Shown in pieces: positions 33,873-43,659 of a DNA stretch of 64,000 nucleotides (positions within the stretch are counted from its first letter, which is position 1; each line of letters begins with the position of its first letter). A model generated the notes under the pieces. It did not search any database. It had not been told where the DNA came from and worked only from the letters and a program-made list of their open reading frames with translations. Location: contig JAFYFC010000036.1 in assembly GCA_017543905.1 (NCBI GenBank), positions 1 through 64,000 on the forward strand, in the 5' to 3' direction. The stretch is from Clostridia bacterium (GTDB lineage Bacteria; Bacillota; Clostridia; Christensenellales; Aristaeellaceae). Position numbers and translations under genes: made by a program.

Positions 33873-35855
33873 TTATTTGCCTATGACCGCCTTGATCCTG
33901 CGCACGCCGGCGGAGGAGGATTCTTCCTTGAGGATCTTGAAGCTTACCAGCTCGCCCGTATGCCCGGCGTGTGGGCCGGCGCAGATCTCCTTTGAGAATT
34001 CGCCCATGGTGTAAACCTTCACGCGCTCACCGTATTTGCTTTCGAACAGTCCTATCGCGCCCTTGGCCTTGGCTTCGGGCACGGTCATCTCCTCGCAGGA
34101 GATCGGCGCGTCCGCCTGTATGTATTCGTTTACCAGACGTTCGGTTTCTTTTATCTCCTCGGGAGTCATTTTGCGGCCGAAGGAGAAGTCGAAGCGCAGG
34201 CGTTCGGTAGTGATGTTCGAGCCCTTCTGAGCTACCTCGTCGCCCAGCACCTTGCGCAGCGCCGCGTGCAGCAGATGCGTCGCGGTGTGCAGCTTGACCG
34301 TTTCCTCCTGATGATCGGCAAGACCACTCTTGAATTTCTGCTCCGCGCCCGCGTGGGAGTTTTCCTGGTGCTGCCTGAATCTCTCGGCGAAGCCCGCTTC
34401 GTCTACGGAAAGCCCCTTCTCGGCGGCGAGCTCCACGGTTATCTCTATCGGGAAACCGTAGGTATCGTACAGCTTGAACGCGCTGCGTCCGTCTATCACG
34501 CTAAGCGAGGTAAGGAAGCCCTCGCACGCCTGCTTAAGCGCCGGTACGTCGCCGGGCTCTTTGAGCAGGCTTATAAGCCCGAGATACTCGGGACGGGGCG
34601 GCAGCGCTTTCGCGGCGGCCGCGCACGGCGCGCTTATGTCGCTGCCCGCGTCGATCGCCTCGAGCACGGGCTTGACCGCGCCGGCCATGCGGTTTATGTT
34701 GAATATAAGCTTGTCGAATTCCTTCATGCCCTGCCTTAATGTCTTCTGGAAGCGCTCCTCCTCAAGCAGCAGCTGTTCGATTATGTGGTCTTCGTTGCGC
34801 TTGAGCTCCGGATAGACGTCCTCGTACTGCTTTACGACCACCTTCGCGATCTCGGCGGTCGCGCCTTCGGGCAGCTCCAGCTTCATGCCGTGGCGTACGC
34901 TGCGGCGGATAAGACGGCGCAGCACGTAGCCCTGATCGACGTTCGTGGGCGTTACGCCTCTGTCGTCGCCGATTATCACGGTGGCGGTGCGCATGTGATC
35001 CGCGATTATGCGGAAGGAGCGCGTGTATTCGTCGTTATCCTCGTACTTCTTGCCGGAAAGCTCCTCGATCTTGGCGATGATGCCGCGGAAGAGATCGGTT
35101 TCGTACACGGTCTTCGCGCCCAGCAGAACGCCTATCGTGCGCTCGAGTCCCATGCCGGTGTCCACGTTCTTGTGGTCCATGGGCAGATATCTGCCGTCCG
35201 CCTGCTTGTTGTACTGCATGAACACGTCGTTCCAGATTTCAAGATATCTGCCGCAGTCGCAGGCGGGGGAGCAGTCGGGGCCGCAGGGCGGCTGATCCTT
35301 GATTATGAACATTTCGGTGTCGGGGCCGCAGGGACCGGTCGTGCCCGCGGGACCCCACCAGTTGTGCTTGGCGTTCAAGTAGAATATGTGGTCGTTCTTG
35401 ACGCCGCATTCCTTCCAGTAGCCGGCCGCTTCGTCGTCGCGCGGCGCCTTCTCGTCGCCCGCAAACACGGTAAATGCGAGCTTGTCCTTATCTATGCCCA
35501 GATATTCGGGAGACGTAAGGAATTCCCAGCTCCAGTGTATCGCTTCTTTTTTGAAATAGTCGCCCAGCGACCAGTTGCCCAGCATCTCAAAAAACGTGCA
35601 GTGGCTCGCGTCGCCGACCTCGTCGATGTCTCCGGTACGTATGCACTTCTGTACGTCCGTAAGCCGCGTGCCCATCGGGTGCTTTGCGCCCAGCAGGTAG
35701 GGTACCAGCGGATGCATGCCCGCCGTGGTGAACAGCACCGTGGGATCGTTTTCGGGGATGACAGAGGCGCTGGGTATGATCGCGTGGCCCTTGCTTTCAA
35801 AGAATTTCAGATACATACGGCGCAGATCGGCCGCCGATTTGATTGCCTGGTTCAT
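33873..35855 (-). CDS. alaS: Alanine-tRNA ligase, short form lacking the C-terminal domain
   Basis: This 660-residue AlaRS is shorter than the usual 870-880. It has the class-II catalytic core (FFESKGHAIIPSASVIPENDPTVLFTTAGM near 18; motif regions KCIRTGDIDEVGDASHCTFFEMLGNWSLGDYFKKEAI near 70). The tRNA-binding middle part comes next, then the editing domain with zinc motifs HTATH (523-527) and CAGPH (625-629). The protein ends just after the editing domain; the C-terminal DHHA1/C-Ala domain is missing. The ATG at 35855 was chosen because the N-terminus then matches the family. It follows recR by 13 bases. Confidence 0.9.
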   Translation of the reverse strand: MNQAIKSAADLRRMYLKFFESKGHAIIPSASVIPENDPTVLFTTAGMHPLVPYLLGAKHPMGTRLTDVQKCIRTGDIDEVGDASHCTFFEMLGNWSLGDYFKKEAIHWSWEFLTSPEYLGIDKDKLAFTVFAGDEKAPRDDEAAGYWKECGVKNDHIFYLNAKHNWWGPAGTTGPCGPDTEMFIIKDQPPCGPDCSPACDCGRYLEIWNDVFMQYNKQADGRYLPMDHKNVDTGMGLERTIGVLLGAKTVYETDLFRGIIAKIEELSGKKYEDNDEYTRSFRIIADHMRTATVIIGDDRGVTPTNVDQGYVLRRLIRRSVRHGMKLELPEGATAEIAKVVVKQYEDVYPELKRNEDHIIEQLLLEEERFQKTLRQGMKEFDKLIFNINRMAGAVKPVLEAIDAGSDISAPCAAAAKALPPRPEYLGLISLLKEPGDVPALKQACEGFLTSLSVIDGRSAFKLYDTYGFPIEITVELAAEKGLSVDEAGFAERFRQHQENSHAGAEQKFKSGLADHQEETVKLHTATHLLHAALRKVLGDEVAQKGSNITTERLRFDFSFGRKMTPEEIKETERLVNEYIQADAPISCEEMTVPEAKAKGAIGLFESKYGERVKVYTMGEFSKEICAGPHAGHTGELVSFKILKEESSSAGVRRIKAVIGK

Positions 35856-35868
35856 AGTTCGTTTCCTT

Positions 35869-36465
35869 TCACAGCTCCCTGCGCCCCTTGAACGCGCGCA
35901 TGAGCGTAATTTCGTCCGTATATTCAAGCTCGCCGCCCACGGGTACGCCGTGCGCGATACGCGTGACGGTTATGCCCATAGGCTTTATCAGACGCGACAG
36001 ATACGCGGCGGTCGCCTCGCCCTCCACGTCCGGGTTCGTCGCGAGCACGACTTCTTTTATCTCTCCGCCCGCAAGCCGCGTAAGCAGCTCGCGTATGCGT
36101 ATGTCGTCGGGGCCCACGTTGTCCATGGGGGAGATGACTCCGCCCAGCACGTGGTACAGCCCGTTGTACTCGCGTATGCGCTCCAGCGCGTTGACGTCCC
36201 GCGCGTCCCGGACCACGCACACTATATCGCGTCTGCGGGACGTATCAGAGCATACGCTGCATACGTCGCTGTCCGTATAATTTCCGCATACGGGACAGAA
36301 ATGCACGTTTTTCTTGCCGTTGTATATCGCGACCGCAAGCTCGCGCACCTTGTCCTCCGGCATTCCCACTATATGGAAGGCCAGCCTCTGCGCGGTCTTT
36401 TTGCCAATGCCGGGCAGCCGGCTCAGCTCCAGCGACAGCTTGTCTATCGCTTCGACGCCCGCCAT
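35869..36465 (-). CDS. recR: Recombination protein RecR
   Basis: This 198-residue RecR has an N-terminal helix-hairpin-helix (LSRLPGIGKKTAQRLAFHI near 14) and a CxxC zinc finger (CPVCGNYTDSDVCSVC near 57-72). The Toprim domain includes VVRDARDVNALER near 85 and ATNPDVEGEATAAYL near 138. It loads RecA with RecO in gap repair. Its ATG directly abuts the ybaB stop; the ybaB-recR pairing is classic, though dnaX is not upstream here. Confidence 0.98.
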   Translation of the reverse strand: MAGVEAIDKLSLELSRLPGIGKKTAQRLAFHIVGMPEDKVRELAVAIYNGKKNVHFCPVCGNYTDSDVCSVCSDTSRRRDIVCVVRDARDVNALERIREYNGLYHVLGGVISPMDNVGPDDIRIRELLTRLAGGEIKEVVLATNPDVEGEATAAYLSRLIKPMGITVTRIAHGVPVGGELEYTDEITLMRAFKGRREL

Positions 36466-36810
36466 TTAAAACAGCCCGGGTATATTCAGCCCGCCGGTCA
36501 GATTGCCCATGGTGCTTTCAAGCGCCTGGTCGGCCTGCTTGAGCGCTTCGTTCACCGCAGCCACTATCATGTCCTGCAGCATTTCGACGTCCTCCGGATC
36601 GACCGCCTCGGGCTTTATCGTAAGGGACGTGAGCACCTTTTTGCCCGTGACCGCCGCACTCACCATGCCGCCGCCCGCAGTCGCCTCGAAGGTGCGGTTC
36701 TCAAGCTCCTCCTGCTTTTCCTGCATCTGCTGCTGGAGCTTCTGCGCCTGACGCGCAAGCTGCTGCATATTGCCCATGCCCATTCCGGGAAATCCGCCGT
36801 GCTTTGCCAT
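36466..36810 (-). CDS. ybaB: YbaB/EbfC-family nucleoid-associated protein
   Basis: This 114-residue protein has a glycine/methionine-rich start ([14 protein letters not shown]), a coiled-coil helix ([18 protein letters not shown]) and the family core [41 protein letters not shown]. Dimers bind DNA non-specifically. It is cotranscribed with recR. GGAACGAT precedes the ATG. Confidence 0.95.
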   Translation of the reverse strand: MAKHGGFPGMGMGNMQQLARQAQKLQQQMQEKQEELENRTFEATAGGGMVSAAVTGKKVLTSLTIKPEAVDPEDVEMLQDMIVAAVNEALKQADQALESTMGNLTGGLNIPGLF

Positions 36811-36907
36811 ATATCGTTCCTCCGTTCAGCCGTAATATTATTGTGCCATTATACACTTGCCCGGTTAAATAGTAAAGATGAATATGTGTATTTTAACGCT
36901 TAATGCG

Positions 36908-38098
36908 CTATTCGAGCACCAGAAAAGCGCTGGTCTGCCCGCGCGTGAGAGTAAGCCCGTTTATGCAGAACGAGGCGGACATTATCGCCTGAGAGGCCTC
37001 GCCCGCGCTGCAGTCAAGTTCTCTTGCAAGCTGCTTCGCGCTTGTCAGCTGCGAGCAAGTCAGGTTCGTCAGGTCGAGAGAGAGCAGGAGCGACCTGTCG
37101 AGGTCGTAAAGCACCACTCTGCCGCTTGGAAGCTGTCCCATCGGCTTCAGACGGCCGATTTCCTCGCCGAGCGTCACTCTGTTGAACAGGCCGGAGACTG
37201 AGAGCCGGAATAGCTCGTCCCGCGCGCGGGAGTATACGTACACGCCGTCGTACAGGCACGCGCTGCGGCTGAATACAAGCGTGTATACGTCGTCCTCCGG
37301 GCTCGTTATGGGGTTTACGCCGCTTGTATAAACCGTGTCCGGCATATTCTGGAACGTAAACGTACGGGCTGTTCCGACGGAGGCGGAGCCTTCATAAAAG
37401 CTCATGACGCTTATGTCGTAAGTCATGTCTTCGCCGGCCTTGACGGAGCGCATGAGCGCTGCGCCGGACAAATCCGCGTTCAGGCAAATCGCGCAAGGCA
37501 CGCTTTCAGCGTCTGCGGGCAGAGAAAAGGAACTGCGCGAGCCGTCCCCGGGGGACACGAATTCCATAACGGAAGCGAAGCTGTTTTCGCGGCTTACGTA
37601 CATATCTGTGCTATTCGGAACGTAAGAGCCTTCCAAATCCGCGATGTCCGCGCTTGCCGTGTCAAGATCCACATACACGTACACGCCGAAATCGGACGCG
37701 TACATCAGCCCGCCCGCATACGCCTTGCAGGCGTCGCGAAACAGCAGATAGCCGCGGCTGTTAAGCGCGGTCAGCAGCAGCCTGTTCGCGTCGTACGTCG
37801 CAAGCAGCTGCGCGAGCTCCTCGGCGGTTTTGCCGTTTTTGAATACCGGCCAGGTGCCGGCGAGCAGGCGGAGCATATCGGTGAGGCTTTCGGAATATGC
37901 AAGCGGCTGCGTCTTGCCGCTTTGAGTGTCGTACACCATGTACGCGGCGCTGCCGCTGAAATCTGCCAGCAGCAGCTTGTTTTCAAGCGCTCCGAGCACG
38001 CGCTTGCCCTCCGGCGCCTTGCGCAAAGCGACCTCCGCGCCTGCGCACGCGCTCATAAGCAGCGCGCATACCGTAAACAGACATATCAGCTTTTTCAT
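36908..38098 (-). CDS. Putative lipoprotein of unknown function
   Basis: This 396-residue protein has an N-terminal signal with a lipobox-like end (LLMSACAG, Cys near 18), so it is probably lipidated and on the outer membrane face; signal peptidase I cleavage at AGA is also possible. The rest shows repeated short beta-strand patterns (YMVYDTQSG, VYVYVDLDTAS, YDGVYVYSRARDELFRLSV, RVVLYDLDRSLLLSLDL) reminiscent of a beta-propeller. No catalytic motif is visible. It follows the Na/Ca exchanger gene by 46 bases on the same strand. Confidence 0.65.
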   Translation of the reverse strand: MKKLICLFTVCALLMSACAGAEVALRKAPEGKRVLGALENKLLLADFSGSAAYMVYDTQSGKTQPLAYSESLTDMLRLLAGTWPVFKNGKTAEELAQLLATYDANRLLLTALNSRGYLLFRDACKAYAGGLMYASDFGVYVYVDLDTASADIADLEGSYVPNSTDMYVSRENSFASVMEFVSPGDGSRSSFSLPADAESVPCAICLNADLSGAALMRSVKAGEDMTYDISVMSFYEGSASVGTARTFTFQNMPDTVYTSGVNPITSPEDDVYTLVFSRSACLYDGVYVYSRARDELFRLSVSGLFNRVTLGEEIGRLKPMGQLPSGRVVLYDLDRSLLLSLDLTNLTCSQLTSAKQLARELDCSAGEASQAIMSASFCINGLTLTRGQTSAFLVLE

Positions 38099-38144
38099 TT
38101 ACCGCACCTCCGATAATCCATGTGGTATGAGCTTTAAGATCATA

Positions 38145-39113
38145 TCAGACCGCGAACTGAACCACCAGATACCCTGCGTACAGCGCCAGCAGCGTTATAC
38201 CCTGCCAGCGGTACATGCGTCCCTTCAGCAGCGCGGGCAGCGTGAGCAGCCCCATTACGACGAACATGAGCGGAATGTCGAGCACGTAGCTTGCGTTCAT
38301 TCCGAACAGCAGCTTGCTTGCGGGCACGTCGAAGGGACGTATCGTGGTCGCCAGACCGCTTACGAGCACGAGATTGAAGAGGTTTGCGCCTACTATGTTG
38401 CCCAGCGAGAGCGCGCCGTGTCCCTTTGCGAGGGACGTTATCGCGGTCACCAGCTCCGGCAGCGACGTGCCCAGCGCCACGAACGTGAGCGCGATCACGC
38501 TTTCGGGCACGCCCAGCTCCTGCGCGATTTTCGTGCCGTTGTCTACCAGCAGCCGCGCGCCGAAGGCGTTAAGCGCCGCGCCGACGACGAGCAGCAGAAG
38601 CTGGATTTTGAGCGGTTTTTCTTTTTCAGCGTTTTCGGAAGCGGCTTCCGCTTCGGCGGCGGGCTGCTTTTTCGCGCTCAGCACGCTGTAAACCATGTAC
38701 GCGGCGAACATGCACAGCAGCACCACGCCGCTCAGGCGCGTGAACCTGCCGCCGATGCAGGCGACCAGCGCGTAAAACGCCGCCGCCGCGAAAAAGAAGG
38801 CGACCGGCACCGCGAAGCTGCTGCGGCCGATTTTGCCCGGCCTGACTGCGACGGTTATCGCGCTTATCAGCGCGGTATTGCAGATCACGGAGCCGATGGC
38901 GTTTCCGTAGGCGGTTTCGCTGTGACCTGACGCCGCGGCGATAGAGGATACCATCACCTCGGGCAGCGTGGTGCCGATCGACACCACCGTCGCGCCGATC
39001 AGCAGCTCGCTTATTCTAAAGCGTCTTGCCACGCCCACGGAGCCGTCCACAAACCAGTCGCCGCCCTTTATGAGCATCGCTAAGCCCAGTACGAACAAAA
39101 GATATTTAACCAA
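38145..39113 (-). CDS. Calcium/sodium antiporter (CaCA family, YrbG-like)
   Basis: This 322-residue polytopic membrane protein has two inverted repeats, each with the family alpha-motif: GTTLPEVMVSSIAAASGHSETAYGNAIG near 50 and GTSLPELVTAITSLAKGHGALSLGNIVGANLFN near 205. A charged cytoplasmic loop (about 150-165, AEAEAASENAEKEK) separates the halves. It exchanges Na+ or H+ for Ca2+. The start is a TTG at 39113 eight bases after AGGAGG. It follows mntP by 12 bases. Confidence 0.93.
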   Translation of the reverse strand: MVKYLLFVLGLAMLIKGGDWFVDGSVGVARRFRISELLIGATVVSIGTTLPEVMVSSIAAASGHSETAYGNAIGSVICNTALISAITVAVRPGKIGRSSFAVPVAFFFAAAAFYALVACIGGRFTRLSGVVLLCMFAAYMVYSVLSAKKQPAAEAEAASENAEKEKPLKIQLLLLVVGAALNAFGARLLVDNGTKIAQELGVPESVIALTFVALGTSLPELVTAITSLAKGHGALSLGNIVGANLFNLVLVSGLATTIRPFDVPASKLLFGMNASYVLDIPLMFVVMGLLTLPALLKGRMYRWQGITLLALYAGYLVVQFAV

Positions 39114-39125
39114 CGCACGTTCCTC

Positions 39126-39698
39126 CTATAAGAAAGCTTCCAGCAGTATTTTAACGCCTATCGCGATAAGTATTATGCCGCCGACCGTCTGCGCTTTGCC
39201 GCCTGTGCGGGACGAAAAGCGTCTGCCGGCGAGCGCGCCGATCACGCAGATCACGAACGTGACCGCCGCGATTATCAGTGAAGCGGCCAGTGAGAGCATA
39301 AGGGAGTATTTATCCATCGCGAAGCCTGCGGACAGCGCGTCTATCGACGTAGCGACGCCCTGCGCGAGCAGCGCTCCGGCGCCGACGCCGCGAGCTTCTG
39401 CTTCTCTGCCATTCACGCCGTTGTAAATCATCCTGCCGCCCACGTACGCAAGCAGGGCGAAGGCGATATACGGGATGACGGACGTGACGAAAGCGAAGCT
39501 GCGCTCCGCCGCGTACAGTAATAGCCTTCCCGTCATCGGCATCAGCGCCTGAAAAAACGCGAATACCGACGCGATGAGCACGCCCTTGCGGCGCGGCATG
39601 CCGGGCTCGGCAAACGCGTCCGCAACTGACGCAGAAAACGCGTCCATCGCGAGACCCGTGCCGAGCAGGAGATTGGATAATATGAATTCCGCGTTCAA
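39126..39698 (-). CDS. mntP: Manganese efflux pump MntP-like
   Basis: This 190-residue protein has six predicted helices and two DUF204/MntP repeats: GLAMDAFSASVADAF near 15 and GVATSIDALSAGFAMDKYS near 108, with the paired aspartates of the family. It exports Mn2+ in characterised members. The start is a TTG at 39698. It has a consensus promoter and a 60-base leader with a CGGCTT/AAGCCG hairpin (39734-39749). It is cotranscribed with the Na/Ca exchanger. A MntR-like gene at 6.9 kb could be a regulator, but I see no matching operator here. Confidence 0.9.
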   Translation of the reverse strand: MNAEFILSNLLLGTGLAMDAFSASVADAFAEPGMPRRKGVLIASVFAFFQALMPMTGRLLLYAAERSFAFVTSVIPYIAFALLAYVGGRMIYNGVNGREAEARGVGAGALLAQGVATSIDALSAGFAMDKYSLMLSLAASLIIAAVTFVICVIGALAGRRFSSRTGGKAQTVGGIILIAIGVKILLEAFL

Positions 39699-39765
39699 AC
39701 ACGCCAGCTCTTTTCGGCATAATAGGCTTGAAACGGCTTAATAAAGCCGCCCCATACCCCATAAT

Positions 39766-39794
39766 ATATTAGCACAAAAAAGAGCGCGTGTCAA
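39766..39794 (-). promoter_or_regulatory. Promoter of mntP and the Na/Ca exchanger
   Basis: Minus-strand TTGACA (39789-39794), a 17-base spacer and TAATAT (39766-39771). Confidence 0.8.
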
Positions 39795-39819
39795 TTGCCG
39801 CGGCGTTAAGCTGCACACG

Positions 39820-39851
39820 CAAAAAAAATAGCCGCTTAGTTTAAGCCGGCT
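39820..39851 (-). terminator. Terminator after the amino-acid ABC transporter operon
   Basis: AGCCGGCTTA and TAAGCGGCT arms with a 3-base loop are followed by eight Ts on the minus strand. The 160 bases between it and the ATPase stop show no gene. Confidence 0.75.
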
Positions 39852-40010
39852 CGGTTTTCTGCAGCCGGGCAAGGCGCTTATATAAGGCGTTCGACCTTTG
39901 AAACGCCTGCAACGCGCACACGACGCCGCGAAACAAATTTGGAGGAGCCCAGCTCCTCCAAACCATCATTGGGCTGTTGCGCCTGTGGGACGGCCCGACG
40001 AAATATGCTT

Positions 40011-40763
40011 TTAAAGAATTTTTGACAGAAAATCCCTGGTCCTCTGGTTTTTCGGGTGCGTGAATATTTCCTCCGGCGTGCCCTCCTCGATAAGCCGTCC
40101 GCCGTCCATGAACAGCACGCGGTCGCCGACCTCGCGGGCAAAGCCCATCTCGTGCGTGACCACGGCCATCGTCATGCCGCTTTTTGCCAGCTCCTTCATA
40201 ACGTCCAGCACTTCGCCCACCATCTCGGGATCGAGCGCGCTTGTGGGCTCGTCGAAGAGCATCACATCCGGCTCCATGCACAGCGCGCGCACTATCGCGA
40301 CGCGCTGCTTCTGTCCGCCCGAAAGCTGCGCGGGATACGCCTCGGCGCGGTCGGCGAGGCCGACTCTTTCAAGCAGGGTACGCGCGCGCTGCTCCGCCTC
40401 CGCGGGCGGCAGCTTCAGCAGCTTGATCGGCGCGAGGGTCATGTTGCCCAGCACCGTCATGTGCGGAAACAGATTGAAGTGCTGAAACACCATGCCCATC
40501 TTCTGCCTGTGCAGGTTTATGTTTACGGAAGGGTCGGTTATGTCGGTGCCTTCGAATATCACCTTGCCCTCGGTCGGCATTTCGAGCAGGTTAAGGCATC
40601 TGAGGAAGGTACTTTTGCCACTGCCGGAGGGGCCGATTATAACCACCACCTCGCCGCGGCGGATGTCGGTGTCCACGCCGTTTAATGCGTGTATTCCCGC
40701 GCGCGCGAAATGCTTTTTAAGCCCGCGCACGGATATGATTATGCCTGAATTATCTGTGCCCAC
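40011..40763 (-). CDS. Polar amino acid ABC transporter ATP-binding protein
   Basis: This 250-residue GlnQ-type ATPase shows Walker [19 protein letters not shown] near 38, the Q-loop [16 protein letters not shown] near 90, signature [15 protein letters not shown] near 143, Walker [16 protein letters not shown] near 165 and the H-loop [11 protein letters not shown] near 203. It powers import of a polar amino acid. It overlaps the permease gene by 14 bases. Confidence 0.96.
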   Translation of the reverse strand: MGTDNSGIIISVRGLKKHFARAGIHALNGVDTDIRRGEVVVIIGPSGSGKSTFLRCLNLLEMPTEGKVIFEGTDITDPSVNINLHRQKMGMVFQHFNLFPHMTVLGNMTLAPIKLLKLPPAEAEQRARTLLERVGLADRAEAYPAQLSGGQKQRVAIVRALCMEPDVMLFDEPTSALDPEMVGEVLDVMKELAKSGMTMAVVTHEMGFAREVGDRVLFMDGGRLIEEGTPEEIFTHPKNQRTRDFLSKIL

Positions 40764-42579
40764 TTGCGCGCAGCCTCCTTTCGAGCAGCGATACCAGCTT
40801 TGTAAAGAACATGACCACCGCCAGATAAATGAGCGCGACCGCGATCAGCGGCATAAACGGGGAATACGTGACCGAGCGGATTATCTCGCCGCCCTTGTTC
40901 AGGTCCTTGACCGCCACGTAGCCGGATACCGAGGTTTCCTTCAGAAGCGCGATAAACTCGTTTGCGAGCGCGGGGAGCACGTCCCTGAGCACCTGCGGCA
41001 GTATTATGTACAGCATCGTTTTGAGATAGCCGAAGCCCAGCGAGCGTCCGGCCTCGAACTGTCCCTGATCTATGCTCATTATGCCGCCCCTGATTATCTC
41101 CGCCACGTACGCGCCCGAATTTATGCCGAAGGCTATGATCGCGGATACGGTGCCGTTTGAGCTTGAGGCGAATATGATAAGATACATGATGAGCAGCTGC
41201 ACCATCACGGGCGTACCGCGGATCACGGTAAGATATATTCCGCAGAGCTTGTCCGTCCCGCGCAGCAGGGCCTTGCCTATGCCCGGGCGCATGTTTTCGT
41301 TGGTTTTGTCCCATGTGGTGCGTATGGCGGCGACTATCGCGCCGATCAGCACGCCCAGCGTGCCTGAAACGACTGTGATGAGCAGCGTCATCAGAAGGCC
41401 GTTCAAAAGATATGTCCAGCGGCTGTCGTCGATAAAGTTCTGCTTGAAATCCGCTGCGACGGAGCTTAACTGCTTGCCCGTGGTAATGCCGGAAACCATA
41501 TTGAACAGCGCGATCCCGGCTTCGTTATCGTTGCTGCTTGCGGCAAGCTGCGCTTTGAGCGCGTCAAGCTCCTCGTTAGTAAGCAGCGCGCGCAGCTCCT
41601 GCGCCTTTTCAGCCTTGAGCTGCTTGAGCGCTGCGGCAGTCGCTGGGTTTTGCGTATCGCGCACGGTTTTGCCGGCAGAGGACGCAAGCAGCCGTGCAAG
41701 CAGCTGCCTGAGCAGCTCCTGCGCGTCCGGCTCTGCGACGTGAGCGTCCAGATACGCCTGCACCTCCTGCGCGCCCTTGCCGTTTGCCCACTCGTCCGCA
41801 AGATTTGCAAAATGCGCCTCCAGCAGTGCCTCTGCGTTGACCGCCGCCGTATTCGGGGTATAGTCCATCCGTATGCATATATATGCGTTTTCATACGGGG
41901 AGTTCAGCAGATAGTACGTGCTCTCGCCATCTGTTTTATACAGCGCGTCGTATTTTATGCCGCTTTTCGATTTTGCCTTGTTCGTGCCGTCGTCCGGATA
42001 CCCGATCTGCGTCTCGGTATAGCCCTCTGCGGCAAGCTCCTCTTCGCTTGCAAGCAGGGCGTAAACCGTAAAATTCAGCGTGCCGGTCTTGGTATCGTTG
42101 CGCTTATAGGCGAACTGCGTGGTGAGCGGGTCGCCGTCTAAGTCAGCTGCGTCCTTGCGCACGGAATACTGGCTGGGCGCCGTGACGGAGGCCAGCTTGT
42201 AATAGCTGCCGTCCTCGAAGCGCGCGGTCAGGGTATTGTTCTTTATGCCGCGCAGACGGTATTTGAGCGTGTAAGCTGCGTCAAGCGAGGCTTCGCGCCC
42301 GCCGTCTGTATAGCCGACGCTCAATACGCCGTCGCCTGCGCGCAGGCTCAGCTTATAGCTTTCGCCGTTCAGCACAACGCTCTGCGCGGTGCTCGTAAGC
42401 TCTGAAAACGTATCCTCGTCCAGCGCGTACACCGCGGAATCGTACTCGATTTCGTAATACGCTTCCTTTACGAGCACGTCCGCGCCGCTAAAGAGCAGCT
42501 TGTAGCAAACGAACACGACCGCCGCGCAGACGACCGCCGCGCAGGCGAGCTTCAGCAGGAGTTTGCGGGTTTTATTCAT
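40750..42579 (-). CDS. Amino acid ABC transporter permease with a large extracytoplasmic N-terminal region
   Basis: This 609-residue protein has a normal HisM/GlnP-type permease only in its last 220 residues: [19 protein letters not shown], then the EAA loop [34 protein letters not shown]. The N-terminus has one helix (about 10-28) and then about 340 residues predicted outside the membrane. That part contains beta-rich sequence and a helical, Ala/Leu/Gln-rich stretch (about 260-350). The domain does not look like a periplasmic binding protein, and a separate binding protein is encoded upstream. The ATG at 42579 was chosen over one nine codons earlier. Confidence 0.87.
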   Translation of the reverse strand: MNKTRKLLLKLACAAVVCAAVVFVCYKLLFSGADVLVKEAYYEIEYDSAVYALDEDTFSELTSTAQSVVLNGESYKLSLRAGDGVLSVGYTDGGREASLDAAYTLKYRLRGIKNNTLTARFEDGSYYKLASVTAPSQYSVRKDAADLDGDPLTTQFAYKRNDTKTGTLNFTVYALLASEEELAAEGYTETQIGYPDDGTNKAKSKSGIKYDALYKTDGESTYYLLNSPYENAYICIRMDYTPNTAAVNAEALLEAHFANLADEWANGKGAQEVQAYLDAHVAEPDAQELLRQLLARLLASSAGKTVRDTQNPATAAALKQLKAEKAQELRALLTNEELDALKAQLAASSNDNEAGIALFNMVSGITTGKQLSSVAADFKQNFIDDSRWTYLLNGLLMTLLITVVSGTLGVLIGAIVAAIRTTWDKTNENMRPGIGKALLRGTDKLCGIYLTVIRGTPVMVQLLIMYLIIFASSSNGTVSAIIAFGINSGAYVAEIIRGGIMSIDQGQFEAGRSLGFGYLKTMLYIILPQVLRDVLPALANEFIALLKETSVSGYVAVKDLNKGGEIIRSVTYSPFMPLIAVALIYLAVVMFFTKLVSLLERRLRASGHR

Positions 42580-42607
42580 TACATATACATTCCCTTGCAT
42601 AAACATT

Positions 42608-42642
42608 CAAAATGAAGGAGCGTGTCGCGCCCCTTCATTTTG
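42608..42642 (-). terminator. Hairpin between binding protein and permease genes
   Basis: CAAAATGAAGG and CCTTCATTTTG arms, extended inward by GCG/CGC pairing, stand between the two genes of one operon. Such partial terminators usually raise the binding protein relative to the membrane parts. Confidence 0.7.
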
Positions 42643-42660
42643 TCGGTGCTTTATTCCCGT

Positions 42661-43404
42661 TTATTCGTTGCCCTCGACGGGGATGTATTTGGCGAGTATG
42701 CTTTCCACGGTGCCGTTGTCGATAAGCGTCGCCAGGGCGTTGTTTATGTTCTCGAGCAGAGCGGTGTTTTCAAGCGCGATCGCGATTGCGTATTCTTCCT
42801 CGCTGTAGTCGGTGTCGAGCAGAACGAGCCCTTCGTTTGCCTCTACGAACGCTTTGGCGGGGTTGTTGTCGATGATCACGCAGTCAAGCTTGCCGGCTGC
42901 CAGCGCCGCTACCGCGTCCGCGCCGGTCTTGAACTTGGATACGTGCTCCTCGCCGAAATCGTCGGTGCAGTAAATGTCGCCGGTCGTGCCCTGCTGCACG
43001 CCGATCATGTAGGAAGCGCCTTCGGCGAACAGGTCGTCGACGCTCGTGATGGGGCTGCCCTCAGGCACTATAATGGACTGCACGCCTATCGCGTAGGTGA
43101 TCGAGAAATTCACGTTTTCCTCGCGTTCGGGCGTCTTGGTCATGCCGGCCATGGCGAAATCGATTTTGCCGGTGGAGACGGCGGAGATAAGGTTGTCGAA
43201 GTCCATGTCGATGATGCTCAGGTCGCAGCCGAGTATCTCGCATATCGCGGCGGCGATCTCTGCGTCTATGCCGACGATGTCGCCTTCCTCATAAAACTCG
43301 TAGGGCGGGAACGCGGCGTTGGTGCCCATGGTCAGCGTGTCCGCGAACGCGGCGCACGAAAACGCCATCATAAGTGCAAGTATGAGAGCCAGTATTTTTT
43401 TCAT
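42661..43404 (-). CDS. Amino acid ABC transporter substrate-binding protein
   Basis: This 247-residue protein of SBP family 3 has a signal peptide (about 1-22, AFSCAAFA; a lipobox-like Cys is present). The core shows TMGTNAAFPPYEFYEEGDIVGIDAEIAAAI near 25-55, FDNLISAVSTGKIDFAMAGMTKTPEREENVNFS near 72, and GVQQGTTGDIY near 138. It captures a polar amino acid for the adjacent permease/ATPase. Of two nearby ATGs, the one at 43404 has the better distance from GGAGG (eight bases). Confidence 0.94.
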   Translation of the reverse strand: MKKILALILALMMAFSCAAFADTLTMGTNAAFPPYEFYEEGDIVGIDAEIAAAICEILGCDLSIIDMDFDNLISAVSTGKIDFAMAGMTKTPEREENVNFSITYAIGVQSIIVPEGSPITSVDDLFAEGASYMIGVQQGTTGDIYCTDDFGEEHVSKFKTGADAVAALAAGKLDCVIIDNNPAKAFVEANEGLVLLDTDYSEEEYAIAIALENTALLENINNALATLIDNGTVESILAKYIPVEGNE

Positions 43405-43435
43405 AATCATTTCCTCCGTTTGTTTGATGAGCTGC

Positions 43436-43464
43436 ATTATACAGCACTGTGAGTAAAAATACAA
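43436..43464 (-). promoter_or_regulatory. Promoter of the amino-acid ABC transporter operon
   Basis: Minus-strand TTGTAT (43459-43464), a 17-base spacer and TATAAT (43436-43441), 32 bases before the start codon. Confidence 0.8.
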
Positions 43465-43610
43465 TACATCAGCCGCATAATTAACAAAATATGCACAATA
43501 CGGTATAATTATGCATGAATGGCTGTATAAAGCCCGTAGCTTGGATAGCGGAAACGCACCGCGGCTGCAAGAGGCGTGCGCCCGATGCAAAGCGCGGTTG
43601 AATTCGACAT

Positions 43611-43643
43611 AAAAAAACCGCCGGGCTTTTTCGCTCCGGCGGG
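43611..43643 (-). terminator. Terminator after the aminotransferase gene
   Basis: CCGCCGG and CCGGCGG arms are followed on the minus strand by seven Ts. It lies 17 bases beyond the stop codon. Confidence 0.85.
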
Positions 43644-43659
43644 CGGGGTCTATTTGGCT

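Noticed and set aside
39699..39765. Mn-sensing yybP-ykoY riboswitch before mntP
   Set aside because: The leader is only about 60 bases with one small hairpin and lacks the conserved loops of that riboswitch.
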